In this document: positions 7,016 to 14,161 of the stretch, piece by piece
Layout of the letters: each line of letters starts with the position of its first letter
Numbering within the stretch: the first letter of the stretch is position 1
NCBI GenBank assembly: GCA_021160985.1
Contig: JAGHBN010000164.1
Location: 1 to 16,251 of the forward strand
DNA length: 16,251 bases
Direction: 5' to 3'
Source: Thermococcus sp.
GTDB taxonomy: Archaea > Methanobacteriota_B > Thermococci > Thermococcales > Thermococcaceae
Position numbers and translations under genes: made by a program
Notes under the pieces: model-generated
Told to the model about the DNA's origin: nothing
Database searches by the model: none
What the model saw: only the letters and a program-made list of their open reading frames with translations

Positions 7016-7195
7016 ACCCTCACCACCCCCTCGAAAATTGGAAAAAGGATATTTAAGACTTTGTGGGGGGAAATGTACACCAAGAACGTTTTTAGAGCAT
7101 TGTACCAGCTAATTCGACCCCGAACAACTATCTCAGAAAAGCATGACCACCACTTGCCTTCTAAGATCCATGAATAGGAAAGACTGACACAAAAA
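7016..7195 (-). promoter_or_regulatory. Intergenic region: promoter of the CBS-antiporter unit and possible speB terminator
   Basis: This is the longest gap in the window (180 bases). The minus-strand TATA box is TTAAATAT at 7056-7049, about 26 bases before the expected start near 7025. At the other end a run of five T on the minus strand (7195-7191) directly after the agmatinase stop may act as an archaeal oligo-T terminator. I examined both strands between these for a tRNA, a C/D-box RNA and further short genes and saw none. Confidence 0.55.
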
Positions 7196-8053
7196 TCACC
7201 TGGAAAGCGCCCCGATGGTGTAGAATACCAGCTTTGCCGCAGTGAGGGCGGTCACGTCTCCCAGCTCCGTCCCGCCGACCTCCATTATGTCAACGCCCAC
7301 CACCTTCTTGTTCTCCACGAGCCACTCCACAGCATCGATGACGTCCCAGAAGCGCAGGCCCCCCGCTTCGGGCGTTCCGGTAGAGGGAACCAGCGACAGG
7401 TCGAAGGCGTCAATGTCAATGGACAGGTAAACCGGCTCCGGGAGGGGCTTCACCAGCTCAACAAATGCATCGAAATCGTAGTCCCTCGCGTGAACCCATG
7501 CGATGCCGTTCTCTTCGGCGTACTCGACCTCCTCCCTTGTCCCGCTCCTTATCCCGAACATCGCCTCATTCACCCCGAGCTCGCTTATCCTTCTCGCCAC
7601 ACAGGCGTGGTTGTAGGGGTTGTCCTCGTAGCTATCGCGGAGGTCGAGGTGGGCATCAAATACGATGTAGCTGGCAGGCTTAAGTGCTTCAACGGCCCCG
7701 AGCGTCTGGGAGTGCTCGCCGCCGAGGAGTATCGGTATCGCATCCGGGTTAACGCGCCTTAGCTCTTCAATCGTCTCCCGAACCCTGTCGGCCGTTTTCC
7801 TGGGGTCGCCGGCAACGACTGCAATGTCTCCGATGTCCGCTATTGGCAGTTCGGCTATGTCGATATCGTAGTCTAGGATGTAGCTCTCGAGGTTGAGGGT
7901 GGCGTGTCTGATGAGGGTCGGTCCGAACCTCGCGCCGGGCTTGAAGCTTGTCGTTCCATCGAAGGGAACACCGAGTATCACGAACCTCGCCTCTTCCGGG
8001 GAAACGAGGGGAAACTCAAGCTTGAGACTCTCGTAGGCATACAGGAAGTCCAC
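7196..8053 (-). CDS. speB: Agmatinase / N1-aminopropylagmatine ureohydrolase
   Basis: A cytosolic Mn-dependent ureohydrolase that removes urea from agmatine or, as known for T. kodakarensis, from N1-aminopropylagmatine to make spermidine. All metal-ligand motifs are present with the 8053 start: GGEHS (H114), DAHLDLRD (D133, H135, D137) and SIDIDAFD (D213, D215), followed by STGTPEAGG. The length, 285, is normal. An ATG at 8059 and a GTG at 8062 are possible, but GTG at 8053 lies five bases after a near-perfect GAGGTGA site, and its product would begin MDFLYAYESLKLEFPL, as I recall for other Thermococcales homologues. It is the last gene of a four-gene operon, five bases after the USP gene's stop. 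The substrate (agmatine or aminopropylagmatine) is inferred from the lineage. Confidence 0.88.
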   Translation of the reverse strand: MDFLYAYESLKLEFPLVSPEEARFVILGVPFDGTTSFKPGARFGPTLIRHATLNLESYILDYDIDIAELPIADIGDIAVVAGDPRKTADRVRETIEELRRVNPDAIPILLGGEHSQTLGAVEALKPASYIVFDAHLDLRDSYEDNPYNHACVARRISELGVNEAMFGIRSGTREEVEYAEENGIAWVHARDYDFDAFVELVKPLPEPVYLSIDIDAFDLSLVPSTGTPEAGGLRFWDVIDAVEWLVENKKVVGVDIMEVGGTELGDVTALTAAKLVFYTIGALSR

Positions 8054-8058
8054 AGCCA

Positions 8059-8508
8059 TCACCTCACGATGATTACTGGGGGCTCGATGAAGCCTACAAC
8101 GTCCTCAAGGAGGGAGCCTATCCTCGTCTTCCCGCTCTTCCCGTAGGCACCCATGACGACCAAGTCGTACTTCCCACTGTTGGCCTCCTCGAGAATCCTC
8201 TCCCTTGCCGAGCCCTCCACTATCCTGAAGGAGCAGTTTATCCCCTCCTCCCTGCCGAGTTCAAGAAGGTTCGTAATGACATCTTTGACGCTCTTTTTCA
8301 TCTCCTCCCAGGCAGTCTCCTCAAACCTCTTAATTTCCTCGAGGTTCTCACTCCTTAAACTCAAATGGAACGCAATGGCCCTAACTTCCTTTCTGTCGAG
8401 AACCGAGAAGAGAACCACCTTTGCCCCCTTCCTCCTGGCCACTGAAAAGGCGTGGAGTGCCGCCTTCTGGCTCCACTTTGACCCATCAACGAGCACCAAT
8501 ATCCTCAT
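8059..8508 (-). CDS. Universal stress protein (UspA family)
   Basis: A 149-residue single-domain HUP-fold protein. The N-terminal strand and phosphate-contact segment is MRILVLVDGSKWS. The nucleotide-binding loop is GAYGKSGKTRIGS (120-132): G-x2-G as in ATP-binding USPs, but with seven residues rather than the usual nine before the final G-S. It ends on the family's last strand, PPVIIVR. It probably binds ATP and dimerises. ATG at 8508 has GAGGTGA four bases upstream, only nine bases after the permease stop, and agmatinase starts five bases after its own stop. It is very likely translated from the same mRNA as the permease, which suggests regulation of that transporter. Confidence 0.88.
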   Translation of the reverse strand: MRILVLVDGSKWSQKAALHAFSVARRKGAKVVLFSVLDRKEVRAIAFHLSLRSENLEEIKRFEETAWEEMKKSVKDVITNLLELGREEGINCSFRIVEGSARERILEEANSGKYDLVVMGAYGKSGKTRIGSLLEDVVGFIEPPVIIVR

Positions 8509-8517
8509 CTTCTCACC

Positions 8518-9798
8518 TCACATTCCCACATACCTGAACCATATGATCGCGCTTCCAACCGCCACAGTGGCGGCCATTATTACAGCACCTATTTTCAGAA
8601 ACTCCGTGAAGGTTATCCTTATGCCCTCCCTGTATGCTATACCTATGACCACCACGTTTGCACTCGCACCTATCGCGGTTCCGTTGCCGCCAAGGCAGGC
8701 CCCCAGAGAGAGGGCCCACCAAAGGGGGTAGGTATCGAGGGTACCCCCCATCGCTTTTATCAGAGGAATCATGGTGGCTGTGAAGGGTATGTTGTCGATT
8801 ATAGCACTGGCAACGGCCGAGAACCATGAGATAACCAGTATCGCCTGGGTCTCGGAGTGTATATGGCCGGTCATCCACCTGGCAACCTGGTCTATGAACC
8901 CCGTCTCCACCAGAGCACCGACTATTATGAACAGACCGCCGAAGAAGAAAAGGGTGGCCCACTCGACCTTTTCGAGGGCATATTCCGGAGAAGCACCGCT
9001 CCAGAGGAGGAGCACCGAGGCGCCGGTTAGGGCTATGACCGCCGGCTTTATCCCCAGGATGTCATGGAAGAAGAAGCCGACCACTATGGCAAGGATCATG
9101 ATAACGGACTTCCTGAAGAGCGCCCTGTCCTTTAGGGCATCCTCTTCGTTGAGCGTCATTATGCTCCTCCTTATAACATCGGTCCTCTTTTTGTGGGCTG
9201 AGACTTCCCTCCTGAAGGCGAGGTAGATAATACCGATGGCCAGGAAGAGGTCCACCAACGCTATCGGCGTCATGTTGGCAATGAACTCGTTGAAGCTTAG
9301 GTCGGCGGCGGAGCCTATCATTATGTTGGGCGGGTCACCTATGAGCGTCGCTGTTCCGCCGATGTTTGATGAAAAAACCTCCGCGAGGAGGAACGGGACC
9401 GGATTGACGTCCATCTGCTTCGTGATGTAGATTAACATGGGGGTCAGGAGCAGAACGGTAGTTACGTTGTCGAGAAAGGCGCTCACAACGGCAGTAACCA
9501 CAGAGAAGAGGAGCAGCACCTTCATGGGATCGCCTTTGGAAAATTTGGCCGTCTTGATAGCTATGTACTCAAAAAGACCGCTCTCGCGGGCGATGTTAAC
9601 CACCACCATCATGCCGGCAAGGAGAAGTATGGTGTCGAGGTCGAGGTATTCAGGAACCTTCTCCCACGGCACGATGTTCAGAAAGAGGATCACCGAGGCA
9701 CCAAGCATAGCTGCTACCGTTCTGTGGACTCTCTCGCTGATTATGAATGCGTAAACCCCTGCGAACACTGAAAGGGCCAGCAACTCCGCGGTCTGCAT
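8518..9798 (-). CDS. ArsB/NhaD-type permease (ion transporter superfamily)
   Basis: A 426-residue, about 11-12-helix membrane protein of the ion-transporter superfamily that includes ArsB arsenite efflux, NhaD Na+/H+ antiporters and citrate/dicarboxylate carriers. Two inverted halves carry paired signature loops: DNVTT (110-114) with GGTATLIGDPPNIMIGS (147-163), and DNIPFTATMIP (335-345) with GGNGTAIGASANVV (370-383). The charged central loop (about 195-230) is cytosolic. No arsR or arsenate reductase is nearby, so arsenite export has no contextual support; NhaD-like sodium/proton exchange or another anion is equally possible. The frame opens with GTG at 9807, but ATG at 9798 is preferred because GAGGTGA ends five bases upstream, overlapping the preceding stop. 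It lies between two USP genes in one operon. Confidence 0.85.
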   Translation of the reverse strand: MQTAELLALSVFAGVYAFIISERVHRTVAAMLGASVILFLNIVPWEKVPEYLDLDTILLLAGMMVVVNIARESGLFEYIAIKTAKFSKGDPMKVLLLFSVVTAVVSAFLDNVTTVLLLTPMLIYITKQMDVNPVPFLLAEVFSSNIGGTATLIGDPPNIMIGSAADLSFNEFIANMTPIALVDLFLAIGIIYLAFRREVSAHKKRTDVIRRSIMTLNEEDALKDRALFRKSVIMILAIVVGFFFHDILGIKPAVIALTGASVLLLWSGASPEYALEKVEWATLFFFGGLFIIVGALVETGFIDQVARWMTGHIHSETQAILVISWFSAVASAIIDNIPFTATMIPLIKAMGGTLDTYPLWWALSLGACLGGNGTAIGASANVVVIGIAYREGIRITFTEFLKIGAVIMAATVAVGSAIIWFRYVGM

Positions 9799-9808
9799 AA
9801 GAATCACC

Positions 9809-10354
9809 TCAGTAGAGCACCACCGGCTTTGTAACGTGCTGGACTATCCTGAAGACGAGGGGACTTATGTGGTGCGTTTTTGTGCTCTCAAGCCCGTACT
9901 GCTTGCCTATGACTAGGACGTCGTAATCATTCATGAGTCCTTCAACGTACTCCGTCTTCTCGGCGAATACAATCTCTCTGCTCCAGTTCAGGCCGAAGGC
10001 ATCAAGCGCTGAGCTGACTGCCTTTAAAAACTTTTCCGCAAGCTCACTTTCCCGCTCCCTAAACTTCTCAGCATCCTTTTCGCCGAGGGTGTCCCTAATA
10101 AGGCGGTAGGTGTTCCTATCGATCACATAGATTACCGTCACTTTCTGGGGTGAATAGTGCTCAAGTAACCTGAAAACGCCCTCCGGAACCTCGCCAGAGT
10201 AGCGGTCGATTGCCAGGAGAACCGAATCCACGCGGGGTATCCTCATCTCCTCCTCAGTAAGCAGGAATTCCCGGTAGGATTTCAGTATTTCCTCGTACCT
10301 GCTCCCCGCAATATTCCTGAATTTCCGGAGTATCAGCCGGTTGATGTTGACCAT
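9809..10354 (-). CDS. Divergent universal-stress-protein-like protein
   Basis: A 181-residue soluble protein that resembles the HUP/USP fold. It has an N-terminal helical extension of about 50 residues. A strand then follows, VDSVLLAIDRYSG, with the Asp in the USP position. There is a second strand, KVTVIYVIDRNT, a long helix, and a late strand DVLVIGKQYG. The ending, SPLVFRIVQHVTKPVVLY, is the usual USP C-terminal helix-strand. The G-x2-G-x9-G-S/T loop is degraded, so nucleotide binding is doubtful. ATG at 10354 is chosen: GGGGAG stands four bases upstream and the TATA box at 10386-10395 gives a start about ten bases before it. The frame extends to 10414, beyond the TATA box; ATG at 10366 is an alternative. 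It is the first gene of the operon with permease, USP and agmatinase. Confidence 0.75.
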   Translation of the reverse strand: MVNINRLILRKFRNIAGSRYEEILKSYREFLLTEEEMRIPRVDSVLLAIDRYSGEVPEGVFRLLEHYSPQKVTVIYVIDRNTYRLIRDTLGEKDAEKFRERESELAEKFLKAVSSALDAFGLNWSREIVFAEKTEYVEGLMNDYDVLVIGKQYGLESTKTHHISPLVFRIVQHVTKPVVLY

Positions 10355-10385
10355 TTTACTCCCCATCCCCAAGGAGGAGGGGACT

Positions 10386-10395
10386 GCTTTAAAGA
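10386..10395 (-). promoter_or_regulatory. TATA box of the USP-like/permease/USP/speB operon
   Basis: The minus strand reads TCTTTAAAGC, centred about 27 bases before the expected start near 10364, ten bases ahead of the chosen ATG. No comparable AT-rich element occurs in the 5-10-base gaps between the four genes, which supports one transcript. Confidence 0.6.
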
Positions 10396-10410
10396 CTTTT
10401 CGAAAAGTCA

Positions 10411-10430
10411 ACAAAAGAGAGGAGAAAAAA
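10411..10430 (-). terminator. Oligo-T terminator after aIF5A
   Basis: Directly after the aIF5A stop the minus strand has six T (10430-10425), then CTCCTCTC and four more T. Successive T-runs are the usual archaeal intrinsic terminator. They lie upstream of the next TATA box, so aIF5A is probably transcribed separately from the operon that follows. Confidence 0.5.
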
Positions 10431-10435
10431 GGGCT

Positions 10436-10846
10436 TCACTCACCCTTGAGCTTCATAATCTTAATCCTGCCGAGGGTCTCCCAGTACTCGACGTTGATGC
10501 CTTCCTTGAGCTGGTCCTTGATTTCGTCTGCAACTCCGGTCTCTATCGGGACGTCGAAGAGCTCGTAGGTCTCCATATCCATGATCTGGACGGTGTCCGG
10601 AGTTATGGCAATGACCTGGGCGGTCCTCTTGTCGATGATCGGAACCTCTACCTCGGCGCTGGTGGGCTTAACGATGCTCCTGACCTTACCGTCGAAAATT
10701 CCAACGGCCTCAATCCTGGCCTTGGCCGAACCGTGCTTTCCAGGTGAAGAAACGGTTATGTTGCCGATCCTGCAGGGCTCGCCGTCGATGAGGATGTACC
10801 TTCCCGGCTTGAGCTTGCTAACCTGAACCTTGGTCTTGTCTCCCAT
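10436..10846 (-). CDS. eif5A: Translation initiation/elongation factor aIF5A
   Basis: A 136-residue cytosolic translation factor that helps ribosomes form difficult peptide bonds, especially at proline runs. The N-terminal SH3-like domain carries the hypusination loop SSPGKHGSAKAR, with K37 as the modified lysine. The C-terminal OB-fold domain begins near residue 72. The length is normal for archaea. ATG at 10846 has a strong AGGAGGTC site six bases upstream, and a T-rich TATA element lies at about 10891-10900. The following operon ends in the polyamine gene speB, which fits the dependence of hypusine on polyamine metabolism. Six T after the stop suggest a monocistronic transcript. Confidence 0.95.
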   Translation of the reverse strand: MGDKTKVQVSKLKPGRYILIDGEPCRIGNITVSSPGKHGSAKARIEAVGIFDGKVRSIVKPTSAEVEVPIIDKRTAQVIAITPDTVQIMDMETYELFDVPIETGVADEIKDQLKEGINVEYWETLGRIKIMKLKGE

Positions 10847-10890
10847 TTTTCAGACCTCCTATAAGCGTTCTAAAACCGATTGTGAAGGGT

Positions 10891-10900
10891 CTTTAAAAAA
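10891..10900 (-). promoter_or_regulatory. TATA box of aIF5A
   Basis: The minus strand reads TTTTTTAAAG, about 45 bases before the ATG. It predicts a leader of about 24 bases that contains the strong AGGAGGTC ribosome binding site. The T-rich stretch just upstream (from 10918) may also terminate the preceding transporter transcript. Confidence 0.5.
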
Positions 10901-10919
10901 TTTTTGAAAAGGAGAGATG

Positions 10920-12299
10920 TTACCTGCGGCTCTTCAGCAACACATTGTTCATGAAAACCGGCACAAATATCACGAGGCCAAGCACCGCACCCATCTTGGC
11001 TGCCTCAGAGGGAATCCTGAACGCATAGTACAAAGACGCAAGTCCGATTAGCACCAGTACTGCCATTGCCGCACTCAGCAGACCTTTTTTGGTCGTTACA
11101 TTGGCTGATAACAGTGGATAAGCCTCCACAACGGCCAGAAGGGCACCCACGCTGAATGGAACCATGAGGAACATTGTCTTCACGAAGTCTACTCCCATTA
11201 TGGCCGCGATGGCTATGCCGATGAACCCGACCACACCAAGGCTCTTTGCCCTCGGTAGCTGCATCACCTCTGATACCATCTGACCACCCATCTCAAGGAG
11301 GACGATTATTGTCATAAAGCCGAAGAAGTACAGGGACAGCATGAGGAGAGCTATTATAGTCCCCGAACTGGCGATGTTGCCTTCGAGAATTTCGGGGATG
11401 GTGTAAAACACCTCAACGAAATCCGGGAGGGGCGTCGTACTGTTTGTGGCGTACTCCTTAAGGGCGCTGAATTGGGTGTAGAGGTTGAGGCTTTCTTCGG
11501 GGGAGATTCTGGGATTGTGCATAGCCTTCTCAAAGGCCTGATAAGTCAGACCAAGGGAGTAAGCCATCGTGTAGGCGACTGCAAAGCTCAGAACGACCTG
11601 AATGATGAAGACCACGACAAGGACCTTCTTGAAGTCAAGCCCCTCTGGAGCAAAGGTTCCAATGACGTAGTATACACCGGCACCGAGGCCAAAAGCGACT
11701 ATGGTGCCCGAGAGAAGCAGGATAACCCCCTCTAAAGACAACGGCTGGTTGAAAGACGTTATCGCCGAAAGGGCCTGGGTCGTGTAGTCCTTAGCGTGCG
11801 ACGAGGTTATTGCTGAAAGGGCCTCCTTCCTAATGAGAAGCGCCGAAATCAGAGTGAAGACTATCGAAAGGATTGAAACACCAGATATAAACTCCAGAAC
11901 CTTCCCCTTTGCCATGAGGAGCAGCAAAACGGCAATGATAACAGTTAGCACGGCAAAGAGGGGTATGTAACTCTTATCGCCTCCGAAGAGGTATATAAGT
12001 GCCCATCCCGAGAAATACGCTGTGACACCGGTCATTATTATAAGGAATATCAGCAGGGTGAATATGAAAGCAGGCTTTTTCGCGACCTTGAAGAAAAACT
12101 CGTAGATTAGGTATCTTGTCTTTTTGGTGCTCTCCGCTTCAGAGTAAATCAGGAACATCGCTATGAGAACTGCCAAGAGCGATACAAGGAATCCCTTGAG
12201 CCCGAAGTTCATGTAGTACTTCGGCAACACAAGGAAGTTCCAGATACCAAGCACGTATCCTGCTATCAGAAATGCCATCAGAATTGCCACCTTTCGCAT
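10920..12299 (-). CDS. Divergent LeuT-fold transporter (NSS/SNF-like)
   Basis: A 459-residue membrane protein with about 12 hydrophobic segments, resembling sodium-coupled neurotransmitter/amino acid symporters. TM1 (GYVLGIWNFLVLPKYY, 14-29) aligns by eye with the G-L-G-N-x-x-R-F-P region of LeuT. TM6 (AFGLGAGVYYVIGTFAPEG, about 203-221) parallels S-L-G-x-G-x-x-x-x-Y-x-S-Y. The TM1 arginine is replaced (V or L at the site), so substrate gating must differ. An extracellular loop rich in Ser/Thr/Asn lies around 255-300. ATG at 12299 follows GGTGG with four intervening bases. It stands alone, with the promoter at about 12345-12355. The substrate is unknown, and assignment to another LeuT-fold family is possible. 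Confidence 0.65.
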   Translation of the reverse strand: MRKVAILMAFLIAGYVLGIWNFLVLPKYYMNFGLKGFLVSLLAVLIAMFLIYSEAESTKKTRYLIYEFFFKVAKKPAFIFTLLIFLIIMTGVTAYFSGWALIYLFGGDKSYIPLFAVLTVIIAVLLLLMAKGKVLEFISGVSILSIVFTLISALLIRKEALSAITSSHAKDYTTQALSAITSFNQPLSLEGVILLLSGTIVAFGLGAGVYYVIGTFAPEGLDFKKVLVVVFIIQVVLSFAVAYTMAYSLGLTYQAFEKAMHNPRISPEESLNLYTQFSALKEYATNSTTPLPDFVEVFYTIPEILEGNIASSGTIIALLMLSLYFFGFMTIIVLLEMGGQMVSEVMQLPRAKSLGVVGFIGIAIAAIMGVDFVKTMFLMVPFSVGALLAVVEAYPLLSANVTTKKGLLSAAMAVLVLIGLASLYYAFRIPSEAAKMGAVLGLVIFVPVFMNNVLLKSRR

Positions 12300-12344
12300 G
12301 TTACCACCCCCGATATATTTCGGTAGTTAGGGATTACTGCAAGA

Positions 12345-12355
12345 GATATAAAAAG
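12345..12355 (-). promoter_or_regulatory. TATA box of the NSS-like transporter, overlapping the nep1 3' T-run
   Basis: The minus strand reads CTTTTTATATC, which predicts a start near 12323 and a leader of about 23 bases. The same T-run lies 16 bases after the nep1 stop, so it may serve both as terminator and promoter. A second element, AAATATAT (12320-12313), is too close to the ATG to be used for this start. Confidence 0.5.
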
Positions 12356-12370
12356 ATTATGCAGAAAGAC

Positions 12371-13036
12371 TCATGGAGAACTCATATTCGCCTCAAAGTT
12401 TACCAGAACCTCGTTAATTACAATCCATGCCATTAGGGAGGATTTATAAAGCGAGACTTTTTTCCAGGGGACATCCGACAAAAAGTCGCCGTGGGGAAAT
12501 CCCCCAACCACAACCACAGCCTCATCGAAGCTGGAAAGTAGCCGTCCAAACTCTCTTGGAGGCACTACCTCACCACCTTCGTGCATCACGAAAACGTTTT
12601 CCGTTCCGATTTCATCTACAAGCTCCGGTAGGGATTTCTTCTCCAGTCTGAGGAGGCCAACCCCCTTTGGGACTTCTTTCTCCCTGAAAAGACTCTCCAT
12701 CAGGCCAACAAAGCGGTTGTAGTTTCTCGGGAGCCTCGTCTCGGGTTTTATGTGGATGACCTCGTCGTTCCTGGTGTGAACGTAGACGCGTATGAGTCCC
12801 TCCTTGTTGGCGATGCTCTCAAGGGCATTGAGGAGGCTTATATGGACTATATCCGGCCGCCCCCTCCTGTCGCCATCCCGCAGTTTCTTTAGGGCGGAGT
12901 GGTGGTAGCTGCTATCGAGGAGTATCTCAGTGGGACGCTTTTTCTTTCTGCGGGCATAGTTCACCACAGAGGGATGATCCGCTATTTCCTCCGGAACCGT
13001 TTCAAGCTCGGCATCAGCTATCACCAGGTGAAGCAT
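12371..13036 (-). CDS. nep1: Nep1, 16S rRNA pseudouridine N1-methyltransferase
   Basis: Nep1 (Emg1) methylates N1 of a conserved pseudouridine in the small-subunit rRNA with SAM, and helps assemble the 30S subunit. The 221 residues belong to the SPOUT class. The signature RNA-binding segment is GRPDIVHISLLN (59-70), with basic patches at 29-34 and 51-60. The trefoil-knot SAM pocket is at VGGFPHGDF (177-185) and VSLYKSSLMAWIV (194-206). ATG at 13036 lies inside the 3' end of the dehydrogenase-like gene (23-base overlap). Coupled translation is likely. All family landmarks are present. Confidence 0.92.
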   Translation of the reverse strand: MLHLVIADAELETVPEEIADHPSVVNYARRKKKRPTEILLDSSYHHSALKKLRDGDRRGRPDIVHISLLNALESIANKEGLIRVYVHTRNDEVIHIKPETRLPRNYNRFVGLMESLFREKEVPKGVGLLRLEKKSLPELVDEIGTENVFVMHEGGEVVPPREFGRLLSSFDEAVVVVGGFPHGDFLSDVPWKKVSLYKSSLMAWIVINEVLVNFEANMSSP

Positions 13037-14102
13037 TCTCCCACCTCTCCAGCCTTATGCCCCTCTCAGCGACCTCTTCAACAATCCTCTTAAACGTGTC
13101 CGGGCGCATTCCAAGAATCTCCGGCGGAATAACTCCAAAGGTGCAGCCCTTTTCGACAACGATACGCGCTATTATGGCTGCTGTGAACCCCGTGACGCGG
13201 GCCATCGAGGTGAAGCCGTCTCTCTCCTCATCGTACAGGAAGTAGCCTATCTCCTTCTCCTCGCCTCCCACCGTCCCTCTTCCCAACACCTGCATTATTG
13301 AAAAGTCGGGACTCTCGTAGGTCATGAGGGGTGCTATAACTTCCAGCGTCTTGTCTATGTGCTCGGGCCTGAAGAAGCCGAGTTCCCGAAGAACCTTCAT
13401 CTTTTCGAGGTGTCCCTGCCAGCGGAGCGTCCACTCTTCCAGCTTTTCAGCCTTAACGCTCTCCAGCAGGGAGCGCAGACCATCGCTAACAAAGGTCTCA
13501 AACTCAAAATCCCCCACCTTCACTCTCTCAATTCTCTCCAGGGGATCAACGGCCTTTAACTCCCCGCCCCTTATGACGCGTGCCGGCCTCGTGTACTCCT
13601 CTATGAGATCCTTGGGAGACCAGGTAATCCTGTAGTAGAGCGGCGGTCTTGGCTCCTTTGGAAGGCCGCCGACGTAGATGTAACCTTCCCTCAGCTCGTC
13701 CATTTCCTGCCATATCCTGCCCATCAGAATGTGGCTCAGTCCGGGAGCAAAGCCCACATCAAAAACTACCGTGACTCCCGCCTTTTCAGCTTCATCGCGA
13801 AGCTCCAGAGGATTCTCAGGCATGAAGGAGACGTCAACCATGTCAACGCCCGCCTTTATAGCCGCCTTTACCGACCGATACCCAAACCTTCCTGGCAGGG
13901 CCCCAACAACGAGCTCAAAACCATTCATGGCTTCAACGAGGGAATCAAAACTGGAAGCATCGACTTTCATGGGCGTGGCAAATTCCGAGACGGCCTTCAG
14001 CCTCTCGTCGCTGAGGTCTCCAACGTAGACGTCGAACTCATCCTTCAAATCCCATGCCACTGCCCTACCAACGTTTCCGGCACCGAGAACTAGAACCTTC
14101 AT
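13014..14102 (-). CDS. Saccharopine/lysine 6-dehydrogenase-like NAD(P)-dependent oxidoreductase
   Basis: A 362-residue cytosolic protein of the saccharopine dehydrogenase family. The N-terminal Rossmann fold starts at residue 2 with GAGNVG (7-12), then an acidic strand end (VGDL, 27-30). The family's GALPGRFGYRSVKAAIKAG (67-85) and GFAPGLSH (117-124) follow. A C-terminal catalytic/dimerisation domain covers about 125-340. The size matches lysine 6-dehydrogenase, and I recall a P. horikoshii relative described as L-lysine dehydrogenase; the true substrate here is not shown by sequence. ATG at 14102 has GGGGTG five bases upstream. It shares its promoter box with the divergent phosphoesterase gene and overlaps nep1 by 23 bases. 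Confidence 0.82.
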   Translation of the reverse strand: MKVLVLGAGNVGRAVAWDLKDEFDVYVGDLSDERLKAVSEFATPMKVDASSFDSLVEAMNGFELVVGALPGRFGYRSVKAAIKAGVDMVDVSFMPENPLELRDEAEKAGVTVVFDVGFAPGLSHILMGRIWQEMDELREGYIYVGGLPKEPRPPLYYRITWSPKDLIEEYTRPARVIRGGELKAVDPLERIERVKVGDFEFETFVSDGLRSLLESVKAEKLEEWTLRWQGHLEKMKVLRELGFFRPEHIDKTLEVIAPLMTYESPDFSIMQVLGRGTVGGEEKEIGYFLYDEERDGFTSMARVTGFTAAIIARIVVEKGCTFGVIPPEILGMRPDTFKRIVEEVAERGIRLERWENASPGDS

Positions 14103-14130
14103 GGTAACACCCCTATCGATTTGGCGAAGG

Positions 14131-14139
14131 TATATATAA
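14131..14139. promoter_or_regulatory. Shared, self-complementary TATA box for divergent genes
   Basis: TATATATA (14131-14138) reads the same on both strands and is the only AT-rich element in the 59 bases between the two start codons. It is about 27 bases from a minus-strand start near 14108-14112 and about 26 bases from the plus-strand ATG at 14162. The plus-strand transcript would therefore be leaderless, and no ribosome binding site precedes that ATG. Confidence 0.6.
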
Positions 14140-14161
14140 GCCCTCCCCTCTATTCCCTTTA

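Noticed and set aside
7016..7195. C/D-box RNA or tRNA in the 180-base gap
   Set aside because: No paired C (RTGATGA) and D (CTGA) boxes at a suitable distance, and no cloverleaf or TTCRANNC arm, on either strand.
8518..9798. Arsenic resistance operon
   Set aside because: The permease is related to ArsB, but no arsR, arsC or arsA lies nearby. The neighbours are USP and agmatinase genes, so arsenite export is unsupported.
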